Shown in pieces: positions 8,287-17,209 of a stretch of DNA of 64,000 nt. This stretch comes from Clostridiales bacterium PH28_bin88 (GTDB lineage Bacteria > Bacillota > PH28-bin88). The stretch is from the NCBI GenBank assembly GCA_000987045.1, contig LAKY01000051.1, positions 44,627 through 108,626 on the forward strand, in the 5' to 3' direction. Every line of letters begins with the position of its first letter. Position 1 is the first letter of the stretch. The notes under the pieces were generated by a model. That model was not told the origin of the DNA and did not search any database. It was given only the letters and a program-made list of their open reading frames with translations. A program made the position numbers and the translations under genes.

Positions 8287-9618
8287 TCATACCGGTTTGT
8301 AAGGATCGTAAGCCACAGCTTCTGGCCGAACACCGTCCTTAAGCGCGTTTACAGCTATCCACAGGCTATTGTCCACCATTTCGTAGAAGAAGGGGATCTC
8401 CAGTGGGTTCTCGCCTTCCCTTAACGCCATCACTATCGCCAGGCACCAGGCGGCGGTGTCTGCACTTTTCCGCGAGGCGAAATAATATGCCAAGTCTTCC
8501 AACCGGGTAGCCCACCGTTCCAGATGAATACCGGCAAGTAGCCTGGCTGCAGCTTTACGCCGGCATTTCTCCCATAGAGCCTCCCAACCAGCTGGTTCAT
8601 GGGTAGACCGTTCGGGTAACAGCGCCAGCAAGGCCCGTGCCTCTCCCTCCACTTCATCCAGGCCGAAAAACCAACCCTCCATTTCCTGTTCATCCAAAAG
8701 AAGGCTACTGTCCTCCACCATTTTCCGCAGGTTCGCCCTGATTTGGGCCTCGTCAAGTACCTGGTAGACCGGATGCTTGCTGTAGTCCTTCATGGGTTCT
8801 CCTAGCATCCGGCGGAAGGTGTGCAGGTGAGTAGGAGGGGTAAAACCGCTCTTGATGTTGAGCCGGTAGTATTTGCCCAACAAAAACTTGATGTAATCGG
8901 GATCTACCTCGGCATAGGTGGAGTAGTCGCTATCCCCTTTTTCCTTTCTGGTCCAAAACTTCTCCACTTGCGAAAATCGCTTTTTACTGAATTGGACGGT
9001 CCAACAATCCTTAATCCCCACCTGATCGTTGAGCAACAAAAACGTTGTGTCCAGACCTCTCGGTCCGCCCGGTACAGCACATATAATGGAGCGGGATCCC
9101 ACCCCGTCCACATAGCTCATGAAGGCCTTGTACACCACCTCCGGGGCGGACTTCGAAAGCTGTTTCGCAACAGCCTCTCCCATATCAGGCTCTAATACCG
9201 GAGTAATCCCTCCGGTTTTAAGAAGATACAACGATTTACGGGCTTGCTTGTGCAGGTGAACCAGAGCAGGGTCTGCTACCGCCTCTGCCAGGAGGTCAGC
9301 GGCGGACCGGCTTTTCACCAGAGCCAGGGCTGCCGCCGCCTCTTGGCCCAGAGTTGCATCCTGGTGCCGCAACGCGGCGGCCAAAAAAGGCAGGCCTACG
9401 TCCTGTTTCTTCCATGCTACACCCAACAGCGCCAACCTGGTTACCTGTGGTCCTTCCTCTTTCAGCTTGTCCAACGCAGCCAGAACCTCCTGGTGTCCCA
9501 GGCCGGCCAGTTCCACTAGGCTGTCCGCCGCGCCCTCCATTACAGCTTCCAGTGCTTGAGCGAACGAGTCTTTCTCCTTTCTCGCTGTTGGTTTCTGCTT
9601 GGCAGGTTTTTTCTTCAA
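8287..9618 (-). CDS. Hypothetical protein with HEAT-like N-terminal repeats
   Basis: A 443-aa protein of unknown function. The N-terminus is very basic (LKKKPAKQKPTARKEK). From about residue 20 to 150 there are helical repeats rich in LAAAL/EAAAALAL, like HEAT/PBS-lyase repeats. The rest (about 150-443) has no motif I recognise but includes VVYKAFMSYVDGVGSRSII and FWTRKEKGDSDY. I chose the TTG at 9618 because GAGGTGA lies 7 bases upstream. No operon partner is evident, since both flanks are intergenic debris or regulatory gaps. HEAT-like repeats usually bind other proteins, so a scaffold role is a guess. Confidence 0.75.
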   Translation of the reverse strand: MKKKPAKQKPTARKEKDSFAQALEAVMEGAADSLVELAGLGHQEVLAALDKLKEEGPQVTRLALLGVAWKKQDVGLPFLAAALRHQDATLGQEAAAALALVKSRSAADLLAEAVADPALVHLHKQARKSLYLLKTGGITPVLEPDMGEAVAKQLSKSAPEVVYKAFMSYVDGVGSRSIICAVPGGPRGLDTTFLLLNDQVGIKDCWTVQFSKKRFSQVEKFWTRKEKGDSDYSTYAEVDPDYIKFLLGKYYRLNIKSGFTPPTHLHTFRRMLGEPMKDYSKHPVYQVLDEAQIRANLRKMVEDSSLLLDEQEMEGWFFGLDEVEGEARALLALLPERSTHEPAGWEALWEKCRRKAAARLLAGIHLERWATRLEDLAYYFASRKSADTAAWCLAIVMALREGENPLEIPFFYEMVDNSLWIAVNALKDGVRPEAVAYDPYKPV

Positions 9619-9773
9619 GGTACTATCACCTCTGATTATTGATACTTCCAACCTCAACCGTTTTTACACTGCTTCCTACACCAACCGCTAGTCAATCTGC
9701 AATTGCCTTTCAATGTCTTTCTACCGGGTACAAGTCGCAGAAACCGCTTTCCAATTTTGAGTGGATATACTCC

Positions 9774-9926
9774 TTACCGAAAGACGGCCTCAGGCGCAGG
9801 CTGTAAACCACGGGGAATAGGGGTCTCCACCAGTTCCCGCTTAACACGTTCTTCCACCCTGCTCAGATCGGCAAACTCCATCCATGGTTCCTGGTGATAG
9901 GTTTGGTGAATGGCATCAGCAGGCTT
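9774..9926 (-). pseudogene. Coding remnant of unknown origin
   Basis: An open stretch of 50 codons (ending VKRELVETPIPRGLQPAPE plus AVFR and a stop) reads like the C-terminus of a real protein. It has no start codon with a ribosome site and is cut by a TAG just upstream. I could not name the family. The surrounding 9619-10046 interval otherwise contains only a terminator, and two neighbouring loci are also gene fragments. Decay of a former gene is therefore the simplest reading. Confidence 0.35.
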
Positions 9927-10005
9927 CTACCCGGATTATTTCTTGACAGCACGCAATTATTCCTTCTACCGGCTTAAATTGCCATCCGGCGCAACGAAAT
10001 TACCC

Positions 10006-10030
10006 AAAAAAAGACCCGGCACTTACCGGG
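10006..10030 (-). terminator. Rho-independent terminator after the mazEF remnant
   Basis: On the minus strand CCCGG-TAAGTG-CCGGG is followed by TCTTTTTTT, a classic intrinsic terminator. It lies 16 bases beyond the stop of the truncated toxin frame and so would end the antitoxin/toxin transcript. Confidence 0.85.
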
Positions 10031-10046
10031 CGGACAGAGACTGCTT

Positions 10047-10165
10047 TTACATCCCCAGGCAGCGCCGCAAGGCCTGCCAGATCTCCTCTTGCCGGTCTCG
10101 ACCTGCTCGGAACCCACAACCGGGTTCAGGTCTGTCCGAAAGATAGACCAACGATATGTTACCAC
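10047..10165 (-). pseudogene. MazF/PemK-type toxin with internal deletion
   Basis: From the GTG at 10165, which overlaps the antitoxin stop by 7 bases as in intact mazEF pairs, the frame gives YRWSIFRTDLNPVVGSEQ. This is the N-terminal strand and loop of MazF RNases. Immediately afterwards the reading frame is lost. A different frame of the same strand gives RQEEIWQALRRCLGM and a stop, which matches the C-terminal helix of MazF. About 75 central residues, including the catalytic core, are therefore missing and the two ends are fused out of frame. The toxin must be inactive. Confidence 0.75.
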
Positions 10166-10437
10166 CGCGGGATCACCTTCGCCGTTTCATCGTCAGCATG
10201 CCGGAATGCCTCTTCCGTTTCCCGCAAGTCCCGGATGAATTCCGGATCCCTGGCCGCCTCGGCCATGGCCTGGCGGAAACCCTCTCGCTCCAAGTTGGTC
10301 ACGTACTCTTCCACGGCCCCCCTCACCACCGCATTAACCGAAGGAATACGCTTTTGATCAGCCAAAGTCCGCAGTCTTTGCAGCATGGTTTCAGGGAGAG
10401 CGTAGGTCACTTTCTTTAGTTTCGAAGTTTCCACCAT
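10159..10437 (-). CDS. Ribbon-helix-helix antitoxin (MazE-like partner of a MazF remnant)
   Basis: A 92-aa protein starting MVETSKLKKVTYALPETML has a ribbon-helix-helix pattern: a KKVTYALPETMLQRL strand-helix, then a second helix ending in a charged tail (RDLRETEEAFRHADDETA). Such proteins bind DNA as dimers and neutralise MazF-family toxins through the C-terminus. AGGAGG lies 7 bases before the ATG at 10437. The adjacent toxin is internally deleted, so this is an orphan antitoxin that may persist as a regulator or protect against related toxins. Confidence 0.7.
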   Translation of the reverse strand: MVETSKLKKVTYALPETMLQRLRTLADQKRIPSVNAVVRGAVEEYVTNLEREGFRQAMAEAARDPEFIRDLRETEEAFRHADDETAKVIPRW

Positions 10438-10491
10438 GTTGATCCCCTCCTGAAAGTATTGCATCAAAAGCAATCCTTTCGAGCAAGTATC

Positions 10492-10626
10492 CTACTCCTC
10501 CTCAATACCCGCGATAATGCGGGCCAGCTTCTTCTGGTCCAGGTTTGCCTGGCGGGAGATCATGATGCGCTGGGCTTGGGGCGATCCTGCGCCGTGCATG
10601 GACTCGGTCAGGTAATCCACCGCCAC
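10492..10626 (-). pseudogene. 3'-end fragment of a second 4-hydroxybutyryl-CoA dehydratase-like gene
   Basis: The minus strand encodes VDYLTESMHGAGSPQAQRIM and a following RQANLDQKK helix, then a stop at 10492. This matches the last 44 residues of the intact abfD-like protein at 24335-25771 (LAESMHGAGSPQAQRVMILR) with moderate divergence. Upstream of VAVDYL the similarity stops. Only the C-terminal tail of a former paralogue remains, wedged between the antitoxin gene and the MFS gene. Confidence 0.75.
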
Positions 10627-10655
10627 TGGTTGTACACTATTAGATATTGGGAGGC

Positions 10656-11873
10656 TCAACGTCTTATTTGCTCTATTGAGTCACTGGTTTTCTGGGTCAA
10701 AAGATTCCTGATCAAAAGGGCCAATGCAGCGCAAAAGACGATTAGCCCCATTACAAGGTAAGAAACCGGCATCCCAATCCAACCGGCGGCAGCTCCGAAG
10801 ACAAAAGAACTCAGGCCGATGGCGAAATCGATGGTACTTTCCTGCATGGCGAGGACCGTACCTCTAATTCTCTTATCAGTCGCATCTACCAACCATGCAC
10901 TTAGAGCCGCAATGCCTCCGGAAAAACCGCTGCCCGCCATCACGCTGCTCAGGATGAAAATTACCGGTGCCCGGGGAAGGTAAAACAGCAGCGCACCCCC
11001 GATACCTAACAGCATTACCGCAGGCCAGACTACTACCGGGCGTCCGAAGCGGTCCGAAAGGTAGCCGGCGGCCAGGGTTGCGAAAATGCCGGCAATGCTG
11101 AAGTATGTAAAGTAGATACCCGGATTGGCTGCCTGCGTGACTTTGGAAATATACAGGACTGCAAAGGTTAGCAGTGCGCCATAACCGGCTGAGGTCAACG
11201 CAATTCCAAAGAAAATCGGCCAAAGCGCCCGTTCCCTGAATACCGTCAGGAAGCGATTGGCGGAACTCATTTCTTCACTCTTTGAAAAGGCCGGAGGCTT
11301 TAGTAGCGCCAATAGTCCTAATGCCACAAGGCCGATGAAAAAGCTTGCAACAAATAGAAAACTAAAACTACGGATCTTAAGAACCAACAGGGCGGCAGCC
11401 GGGCCGCTAATTAACGCCATGTTAAACGTCAAGCGGTAGACGCCCATGTACGTTCCCAACCTCGCCGGCGGAGCCATATCGGCTACCAGAGACCCGCCGC
11501 TGGAAAAGAATGCTGCCAGGCCGATAGCCTGAAAAACCCGCGCCAGGGTCAATGCCCACATGCTAGAGCTTATTAGGAAAAGTATCGGAGCGGTGGCAAA
11601 AACGAGTGTCCCGATGGTTAAAGGGAGCTTTCTTCCTTTTCTGTCGGTAAGAGGCCCAAAATAAAAGCGCATCAGAATGGCAGCCAGGTAAAACAAGGTG
11701 GTCTGGAGGCCGGTGTCAAATTCAGTCCCCCCGAGTTCAATTACATACAGCGGAAGTACGGTCATGGACGTGTAGAAGTTTATAAATACTAAAAATGCCC
11801 CGCAAAAAAACAAGATAAAATTCTTACGGTTTGCGATCCGCTGTTGCCATTGGCTGTTTTGCCCCATCTCCAC
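10656..11873 (-). CDS. Major facilitator superfamily transporter
   Basis: A 405-aa protein with about 12 hydrophobic segments. The MFS loop 2-3 motif appears as FGPLTDRKGRKLPL near residue 75. The central loop (about 190-210) is charged, and a second half-motif YLSDRFGRPVVV lies near 272. Such proteins export or import small solutes; the substrate cannot be told. The GTG at 11873 follows AAGGGTG. An ATG two codons later is an alternative. It ends just before the abfD fragment and stands alone between intergenic regions. Confidence 0.85.
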   Translation of the reverse strand: MEMGQNSQWQQRIANRKNFILFFCGAFLVFINFYTSMTVLPLYVIELGGTEFDTGLQTTLFYLAAILMRFYFGPLTDRKGRKLPLTIGTLVFATAPILFLISSSMWALTLARVFQAIGLAAFFSSGGSLVADMAPPARLGTYMGVYRLTFNMALISGPAAALLVLKIRSFSFLFVASFFIGLVALGLLALLKPPAFSKSEEMSSANRFLTVFRERALWPIFFGIALTSAGYGALLTFAVLYISKVTQAANPGIYFTYFSIAGIFATLAAGYLSDRFGRPVVVWPAVMLLGIGGALLFYLPRAPVIFILSSVMAGSGFSGGIAALSAWLVDATDKRIRGTVLAMQESTIDFAIGLSSFVFGAAAGWIGMPVSYLVMGLIVFCAALALLIRNLLTQKTSDSIEQIRR

Positions 11874-11968
11874 GGTATCACCCTTGCTCTCTCAAATGTT
11901 CAGGCTTGTTTCGTTTCCTTTAATTCTCCAAGCCTTAGTTATTTCCTCTCTTCCGGCTGGCAGAGTAA

Positions 11969-11997
11969 AAGCCTCACCTAATCATTCCGTGAGGCTT
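11969..11997 (-). terminator. Terminator downstream of the UPF0173 gene
   Basis: Perfect 9-bp arms AAGCCTCAC (11969-11977) and GTGAGGCTT (11989-11997) surround an 11-base loop. On the minus strand TTTTAC follows the stem. It lies 41 bases after the stop of the hydrolase gene. Confidence 0.75.
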
Positions 11998-12037
11998 TCA
12001 TTTGATAGGTATAAATTTTCTCTTCGCTCCAACTCAG

Positions 12038-12736
12038 TTAAACCTGAACTTCTTCTCCCGGCTTAATTGCGTCTACCTTTGTCTCAGGTGCTTTTTCCTC
12101 GGCAAGGCTAATGAAGCCTTCAGCATCCTGTACGAGGATCGGGAAAGTGCCATAGTGGATGGGAATCACATGTTTCGGCTTCAGCAAGGTAAGGCTGTGG
12201 GCGGCCTGTAAGGGATCCATCACAAATACGCTTCCGATCGGCAACAATGCGAGTTCAATGTCATATATCTTCCCTAAAATCTCCATGCCCCCAAAGATTC
12301 CGGTATCTCCAGCATGATAAATGGTTTTTCCGTCTTCCAAAGTGATAATGTATCCGGCGGGTTCCCCTGCACCGCTGGAATGGACTGCCTCTGTCATAGT
12401 AACCTTAATACCTGCTACTTCTACCTGGCCGCCGATATTCATTCCCATACCAAAGATAATGTTTTCAGCCTTTACCCCGGCCCCCTGCAGGTTTTTTACT
12501 AACTCCGGTTGTCCTATCACGGTAGCACCGGTTGCGTTTACCAGATCCGGAATATCCGTCCCCACATGGTCAAAATGGTCATGAGTAACCAGAATTACAT
12601 CTGCTTGTTTAATGTCCTCTTTCTTAACAGGGCAACTAGGGTTTCCCGTAATCCAGGGGTCAATAAGGATAACTTTTCCCTTTTCGGTTGTGATCTGGCA
12701 CGCGGCGTGGCCCAGCCATTTAACACTGTTGGGCAT
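12038..12736 (-). CDS. UPF0173-family metal-dependent hydrolase
   Basis: A 232-aa metallo-beta-lactamase-fold protein of the UPF0173 (YtkL-like) family. It has SVKWLGHAACQI at the start, the metal site VTHDHFDHVGTD near residue 50, IYHAGDTGIFGGM near 140 and VIPIHYGTFPIL near 190. The cellular substrate is not established for this family. An AGGAGG lies 11 bases upstream of the ATG. The gene is a single-gene unit with its own terminator. Confidence 0.9.
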   Translation of the reverse strand: MPNSVKWLGHAACQITTEKGKVILIDPWITGNPSCPVKKEDIKQADVILVTHDHFDHVGTDIPDLVNATGATVIGQPELVKNLQGAGVKAENIIFGMGMNIGGQVEVAGIKVTMTEAVHSSGAGEPAGYIITLEDGKTIYHAGDTGIFGGMEILGKIYDIELALLPIGSVFVMDPLQAAHSLTLLKPKHVIPIHYGTFPILVQDAEGFISLAEEKAPETKVDAIKPGEEVQV

Positions 12737-12855
12737 ATGGTTGCGGACCTCCTCATCTCTGAATTTGTATTTTACATTTTCTACATACTTTATAATACTC
12801 CTGCCAGTAGCTCAATATTTCCCGCTATTAATTTAATTATTCTGGCAACGAAGGG

Positions 12856-13530
12856 TCATTTCATGGATGCGCGACGGGGTAACGAGCGGAGGGTTTCCCT
12901 ACTCTTCAAGAAACCATGGAAGAGCAGAAACAGCCCCACCATCTCCGAGCCGTATAAAAGGCTGGGCATCCCAAAGCGGGCTGCTCCCCCTGCGCCCGCA
13001 ATGATAATGGTGCCGGCGGCAATGAACAGGTTGTGTACCGCTCTCCCCCTGGCCCATGAATAGAGCGCGCCTCCCAAGAGAGCCAGGCTGCCCGGTATGG
13101 TTAGAAGGGGTGACAGCACCCGAACCTCCGGAGCCATGGCCTGACCTGCAACTACCTTGCCCGGGACAAAAGCATTTACCATTACATTGGCTCCTAGCGC
13201 GCGCGAAAGCATCAATAGGCTTAGTGCTGTGACAACCAGCGTGAAAAGATGCCCCACTCCCCTACCTAGAATGAGGTAAACGGTCCCGGCTCCCAAATAA
13301 GCCACGAGGGCGGCGGCAGCCACATAGTACCCCTTGTACAAACTGGTGTTCCAGCCCCACACCTCCGAATAAAACTCCGCAAACGCCGCAAAGAAGAAAA
13401 GCCAAAACGCCCATGCCCAGACCAGTTGGTGGATTCTTCGCCGTTCCAGGAACTGCCTCAACAGAAGAAGCGCAAACACCAAAGCCAGCAGGCTAGTGGC
13501 TAACGGCCACACCCAATTCATTACTATCAC
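12856..13530 (-). CDS. Hypothetical polytopic membrane protein
   Basis: A 224-aa protein with about seven hydrophobic segments starting at NWVWPLATSLLALVFALLLL and ending with a basic cytosolic tail (SRETLRSLPRRASMK). No catalytic or binding motif is recognisable. The start is uncertain: GTG at 13530 has a close AGGAAAGG site, while ATG at 13521 lies within the same leader. The function is unknown. No partner gene overlaps it. Confidence 0.65.
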   Translation of the reverse strand: MIVMNWVWPLATSLLALVFALLLLRQFLERRRIHQLVWAWAFWLFFFAAFAEFYSEVWGWNTSLYKGYYVAAAALVAYLGAGTVYLILGRGVGHLFTLVVTALSLLMLSRALGANVMVNAFVPGKVVAGQAMAPEVRVLSPLLTIPGSLALLGGALYSWARGRAVHNLFIAAGTIIIAGAGGAARFGMPSLLYGSEMVGLFLLFHGFLKSRETLRSLPRRASMK

Positions 13531-13647
13531 GCCTTTCCTGGTTTATACCACACATCAATCAATTCAACACAGGCGTTATTTTTCCTGTCTCTTGGGCGTG
13601 TTCCTGTAAGATTGGTTCTAATAAGAAAAAACGGCGGGTAACCCGCC

Positions 13648-14424
13648 CTAACGGTCTTGGAATTTGGCAGGGCGCTTTTCCATAAAAGCCGCCATGCCTT
13701 CTTTCCTGTCTTCAGAGGCGAAACAAACCCCGAAAAGGCCTGCTTCGTAAGCACAAGCGGTATCAATATCCGCCTGTAAACCTTTGTTTACCGCCGCTTT
13801 GGTAGCCCTGATTGCGATCTGGCCCTTGGCAGCAATTTTATTCGCCATCGCCTTGGCCGTATCCATTAATTTATCCGCAGGCACCACCGTGTTCACTAGC
13901 CCCAATCGTTCAGCTTCCGCTGCTCCGATCATGTCTGCGGTAAGCAGCAACTCCATGGCTTTGGTCTTGCCAATCAACCGTGGTAGCCTTTGGGTTCCAC
14001 CGTAACCGGGGATGATGCCCAGGTTGATCTCCGGCTGGCCGAACCTGGCCTTTTCCGAAGCGATCCTTAAGTCACAGGCCATGGCCAATTCACAACCGCC
14101 TCCCAGGGCATACCCGTTTACAACAGCGATCACCGGTTGAGGCAGACTCTCTATCATTGAGAAAATTTCTTGGCCAAGCCGGGAGTAACGGTAACCCTCA
14201 TCCACGGTTTTGGCAACCATCTCCGCTATATCTGCTCCCGCGACAAAGGCTTTATCTCCCATTCCCGTAATAATGACAACCTTAACCCTGCTGTCTTCTT
14301 TAATCTGCTGTAAAATAGTCCTTAATTCGTACAAGACCTCGGTACTCAGCGCATTTAACGCCTGTGGCCGGTTGATTGTGATGATGCCAAGGTTTTCTTC
14401 TTTTTCGTAGTTAACAACACCCAT
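13648..14424 (-). CDS. crt: Enoyl-CoA hydratase (crotonase)
   Basis: Crotonase hydrates crotonyl-CoA to 3-hydroxybutyryl-CoA. The 258-aa protein has the oxyanion-hole segment AFVAGADIAEM near residue 60 and the signature NGYALGGGCELAMACDLRIA near 104, with both catalytic acids (EMACD-type Glu and PEINLGIIPGYGGTQ Glu). I used the ATG at 14424. The GTG four codons upstream directly abuts the ribosome site and is unlikely. It lies 36 bases downstream of the hbd gene and belongs to the same beta-oxidation unit. Confidence 0.9.
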   Translation of the reverse strand: MGVVNYEKEENLGIITINRPQALNALSTEVLYELRTILQQIKEDSRVKVVIITGMGDKAFVAGADIAEMVAKTVDEGYRYSRLGQEIFSMIESLPQPVIAVVNGYALGGGCELAMACDLRIASEKARFGQPEINLGIIPGYGGTQRLPRLIGKTKAMELLLTADMIGAAEAERLGLVNTVVPADKLMDTAKAMANKIAAKGQIAIRATKAAVNKGLQADIDTACAYEAGLFGVCFASEDRKEGMAAFMEKRPAKFQDR

Positions 14425-14460
14425 CGCTTTACTCACTCCTTACAAAAAGGCGTTTTCCGT

Positions 14461-15303
14461 TTAGTACTGGTAGAACCCTTTACCGGTTTTACGTCCCAAG
14501 TGTCCTGCCCGCACCATCTTCTTCAACAAGGGGCAGGGCCGGTACTTATCTTCGCCGAATTCGGTGTGGAGCACTTCCATTACGGCTAAACATACATCCA
14601 GGCCAATCAAATCAGCCAGGGCCAGCGGGCCAATGGGATGGTTGGCTCCCAGTTTCATGGCTGTGTCGATGTCCTCCGCAGTGGCCACTCCTTCCATCAG
14701 CAAAAAGGCGGCTTCGTTGATCATGGGCACCAGCATCCGGTTAACCACAAAACCAGGGGCCTCTTCCACCGTTACCGGGGTCTTGCCCAGTTGTTTGACC
14801 AGGTCATGGACGGTTTGGTAGGTTTCCTGGGAAGTGGTGGCGCCCTTGATTACTTCCACCAACTGCATCACGGGGACCGGGTTGAAGAAGTGCATGCCGA
14901 TAACTTTGTCCGGGCGTTTGGTAGCAGCAGCCAGGGCAGTGATGCTCAGGCTGGAGGTGTTAGAGGCGAAAATAGTATGAGAAGCGCAGGTAGCATCCAA
15001 TTCCTCATACACCTTTTTCTTCAGGCTCATATTCTCGATCACGGCCTCGATCACCAGGTCCGCGTCTTTTCCCCCGGCAAGGTCGACAATCCCCTTAACG
15101 CGCCCCATTACCTCGTCTTTTTGCTCCAGGGCCAGCTTGTTTTTCTCCACCAGCCGCCCCAGGTTCTTATTGATGGTGGCCAAGCCCTTCTCCACAAATT
15201 TGGTTTCGATGTCCCGTAAGAACACCTGATACCCGGCCTGGGCCACCACCTGGGCGATACCGGCCCCCATGGTACCGGCTCCCAACACCATTACTGTCTT
15301 CAT
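14461..15303 (-). CDS. hbd: 3-hydroxybutyryl-CoA dehydrogenase
   Basis: The NAD(P)-dependent enzyme that oxidises 3-hydroxybutyryl-CoA to acetoacetyl-CoA. The 280-aa protein has the Rossmann motif [19 protein letters not shown] at the start and the family signature [17 protein letters not shown] near residue 136, with the catalytic His. [18 protein letters not shown] follows near 180, and the C-terminus [11 protein letters not shown] is canonical. AAAGGGGAAG precedes the ATG. It sits between the thiolase and crotonase genes. Confidence 0.95.
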   Translation of the reverse strand: MKTVMVLGAGTMGAGIAQVVAQAGYQVFLRDIETKFVEKGLATINKNLGRLVEKNKLALEQKDEVMGRVKGIVDLAGGKDADLVIEAVIENMSLKKKVYEELDATCASHTIFASNTSSLSITALAAATKRPDKVIGMHFFNPVPVMQLVEVIKGATTSQETYQTVHDLVKQLGKTPVTVEEAPGFVVNRMLVPMINEAAFLLMEGVATAEDIDTAMKLGANHPIGPLALADLIGLDVCLAVMEVLHTEFGEDKYRPCPLLKKMVRAGHLGRKTGKGFYQY

Positions 15304-15513
15304 GCAACATTCTTCCCCTTTCCTAGTACATCGTATAGTCTATGCACTCTCTCTCACTAATTCTCCACTTTTTCTCCATCTCCTACCTCGAAAAGGGCCT
15401 TTTAAACCATTTTGTTTCTAGACTAAATTCCTTCATGATCCTGAATTCCCGTTCGGTTATCTGGAGGAATTGGTTCTGCCGTCATGGCGGTCGCATCACC
15501 AACGGTTTTACTC

Positions 15514-16695
15514 TCATATTCTTTCCACTACTGTGGCCATGGCGGGCCCCCCGCCTACGCATAGGCTGGCCACACCCAACCTGTCGCCCCGGCGCTCCAT
15601 TTCATAGAGCAGGGTGACAATAATCCGGATACCAGTGCAGCCCACCGGGTGGCCCAGGGCGATGCCGGACCCGTTGGCGTTGACTTTGGCCATGTCCAGC
15701 TTCAATACCCGGTTAACCGCTAAAAACTGGGCGGCAAAGGCCTCGTTAATTTCGAAGTACTCGATGTCCTCAAGTTGAAGGCCTGCATACTTAAGAGCCT
15801 TGGGAACGGCGTAAGCAGGCCCAATGCCCATGATCTCGGGCGCCACTCCGTAGGAAGCGGTTGCCAGGACTTTGGCCAGGGGCTTTACTCCCATCTCTTT
15901 GGCTTTTAACGCCGACATGAGTACTACCGCTGCCGCCCCGTCGTTGATCCCCGAGGCGTTACCCGCGGTAACGGTGCCGTCTTTTTTAAAGGCGGGTTTA
16001 AGTTTGGCCAACCCCTCCATGGACACGTCGGGCCGCGGGTGCTCATCGGTGCCCACGACAACCGTCCCTTTTTTGGTCTGGATCTCCACCGCGGCGATCT
16101 CGTCCTTGAATTTTCCTTCCCGGATGGCGGCTACCGCCCGCTGGTGGCTTAAAAAGGCCAGTTGGTCCTGTTCTTCCCGGGTGATCTGGTACTGTTCCGC
16201 CAGGTTCTCGGCAGTGACGCCCATGTGGTAGTTGTGGAAAGCATCATGCAGGGCGTCGTACAGCAGGCTGTCGTGGATGGTTCCGTTTCCCATGCGCAGG
16301 CCCTGCCGGGCGTCCAGCATCAGGTAGGGTACCCGGGACATGCTCTCTATGCCCACGGCGACGCTGATGTCTGACTTCCCCAGCATGATTTGCTGGGTAG
16401 CGATTTCATAGGCCCGCATGGCCGAGGCGCACTGCTGGTCCACAGTGGTGGCCGCCGCCTCCACGGGGATGCCTACACCTAGTTGAACCTGCCGGGCTGG
16501 GTTCCCCTTCACGCCGGCTTTACAGACCATGCCGGCTACCACGTCTTCCACCTGTCCCGGAGTGATGCCTGCCCGGTCCAGGGCCGCCTTGGCAGCCACC
16601 TTACCCAGGTCTACCGCCGGGACATCCTTTAGGGATCCCAGGAAGTCCCCGATGGGTGTGCGGGCGGCACCTACGATCATTACTTCTCTTGTCAT
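15514..16695 (-). CDS. Acetyl-CoA C-acetyltransferase (thiolase)
   Basis: This thiolase would cleave acetoacetyl-CoA with CoA to two acetyl-CoA, or run in reverse. The 393-aa protein has VIVGAARTPIGDFLGSL-type opening residues, the acyl-enzyme Cys in VDQQCASAMRA near residue 88, EINEAFAAQF near 340, NGSGIALGHPVGCTG near 376 and the second catalytic Cys in ASLCVGGGPAMA near the C-terminus. GGGGGAGG lies upstream of the ATG at 16695. The longer frame to 16911 adds non-family residues and was rejected. The 210-base gap downstream to hbd contains no feature I can identify. Confidence 0.94.
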   Translation of the reverse strand: MTREVMIVGAARTPIGDFLGSLKDVPAVDLGKVAAKAALDRAGITPGQVEDVVAGMVCKAGVKGNPARQVQLGVGIPVEAAATTVDQQCASAMRAYEIATQQIMLGKSDISVAVGIESMSRVPYLMLDARQGLRMGNGTIHDSLLYDALHDAFHNYHMGVTAENLAEQYQITREEQDQLAFLSHQRAVAAIREGKFKDEIAAVEIQTKKGTVVVGTDEHPRPDVSMEGLAKLKPAFKKDGTVTAGNASGINDGAAAVVLMSALKAKEMGVKPLAKVLATASYGVAPEIMGIGPAYAVPKALKYAGLQLEDIEYFEINEAFAAQFLAVNRVLKLDMAKVNANGSGIALGHPVGCTGIRIIVTLLYEMERRGDRLGVASLCVGGGPAMATVVERI

Positions 16696-16744
16696 AAAAT
16701 ACCTCCCCCTTTTGACCGGAATGAAGCCTGCACGATGGCCTCGC

Positions 16745-17209
16745 CTACTTTTCGGCCTGCTTGGTATCGATTGACACTTGTTTACCTTTTCGTGTAATGT
16801 TTTGACCTTGATAGTAGATTCCCTGCCCAAAAAATTTTTTGAGGCAGATGGCCACAGCTTCTGATAGACGTTCAGGAGGAGGCACGGGGTGCCTCCCAAT
16901 CCTATTTCCACTTATTTTTAATAAAGGGCCATGGAACTCGGGCATTGTTACGCAGTCAACCGGGCAGCCACTAACAACCAATAGCACATCGTAAGGTGGC
17001 GCGCTCCAGGGTGTGATTTGGCTCCCCGGTAAAATCGCGTGGACGGCTGCAACCAGCTCCGGTCCGTTAATGTCGGGATTGCAGTGCCCACAGTACTTTA
17101 CACCGATCTTGATAACCCTTGTCTGATTAGGCTCCTTTTCACAAAGCTCACCAGCAACCCGTAAATTAAAAACTTGGAGAATCTCATTGCGCGGTCCACC
17201 CGCCGTCAA
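16745..17209 (-). CDS. Hypothetical protein with CGHCNP motif
   Basis: A roughly 150-aa protein whose 3' partner is thiolase and which overlaps the end of the SDR gene. A core VKYCGHCNPDINGPELV (near residue 40) is followed by YDVLLVVSGCPVDCVTMPEF (near 88-107). That gives two Cys pairs (CGHC, CPVDC) that could bind a metal or an Fe-S centre. The TTG at 17209 is the only upstream start in frame, and the true start is unclear. I do not recognise the family. Its position inside a CoA-thioester pathway operon suggests an accessory or redox role. Confidence 0.6.
   Translation of the reverse strand: MTAGGPRNEILQVFNLRVAGELCEKEPNQTRVIKIGVKYCGHCNPDINGPELVAAVHAILPGSQITPWSAPPYDVLLVVSGCPVDCVTMPEFHGPLLKISGNRIGRHPVPPPERLSEAVAICLKKFFGQGIYYQGQNITRKGKQVSIDTKQAEK

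Noticed and set aside
15514..16911. Long form of the thiolase starting at 16911
   Set aside because: The extra 72 residues are unlike thiolases, overlap the neighbouring gene, and a strong ribosome site marks the ATG at 16695.
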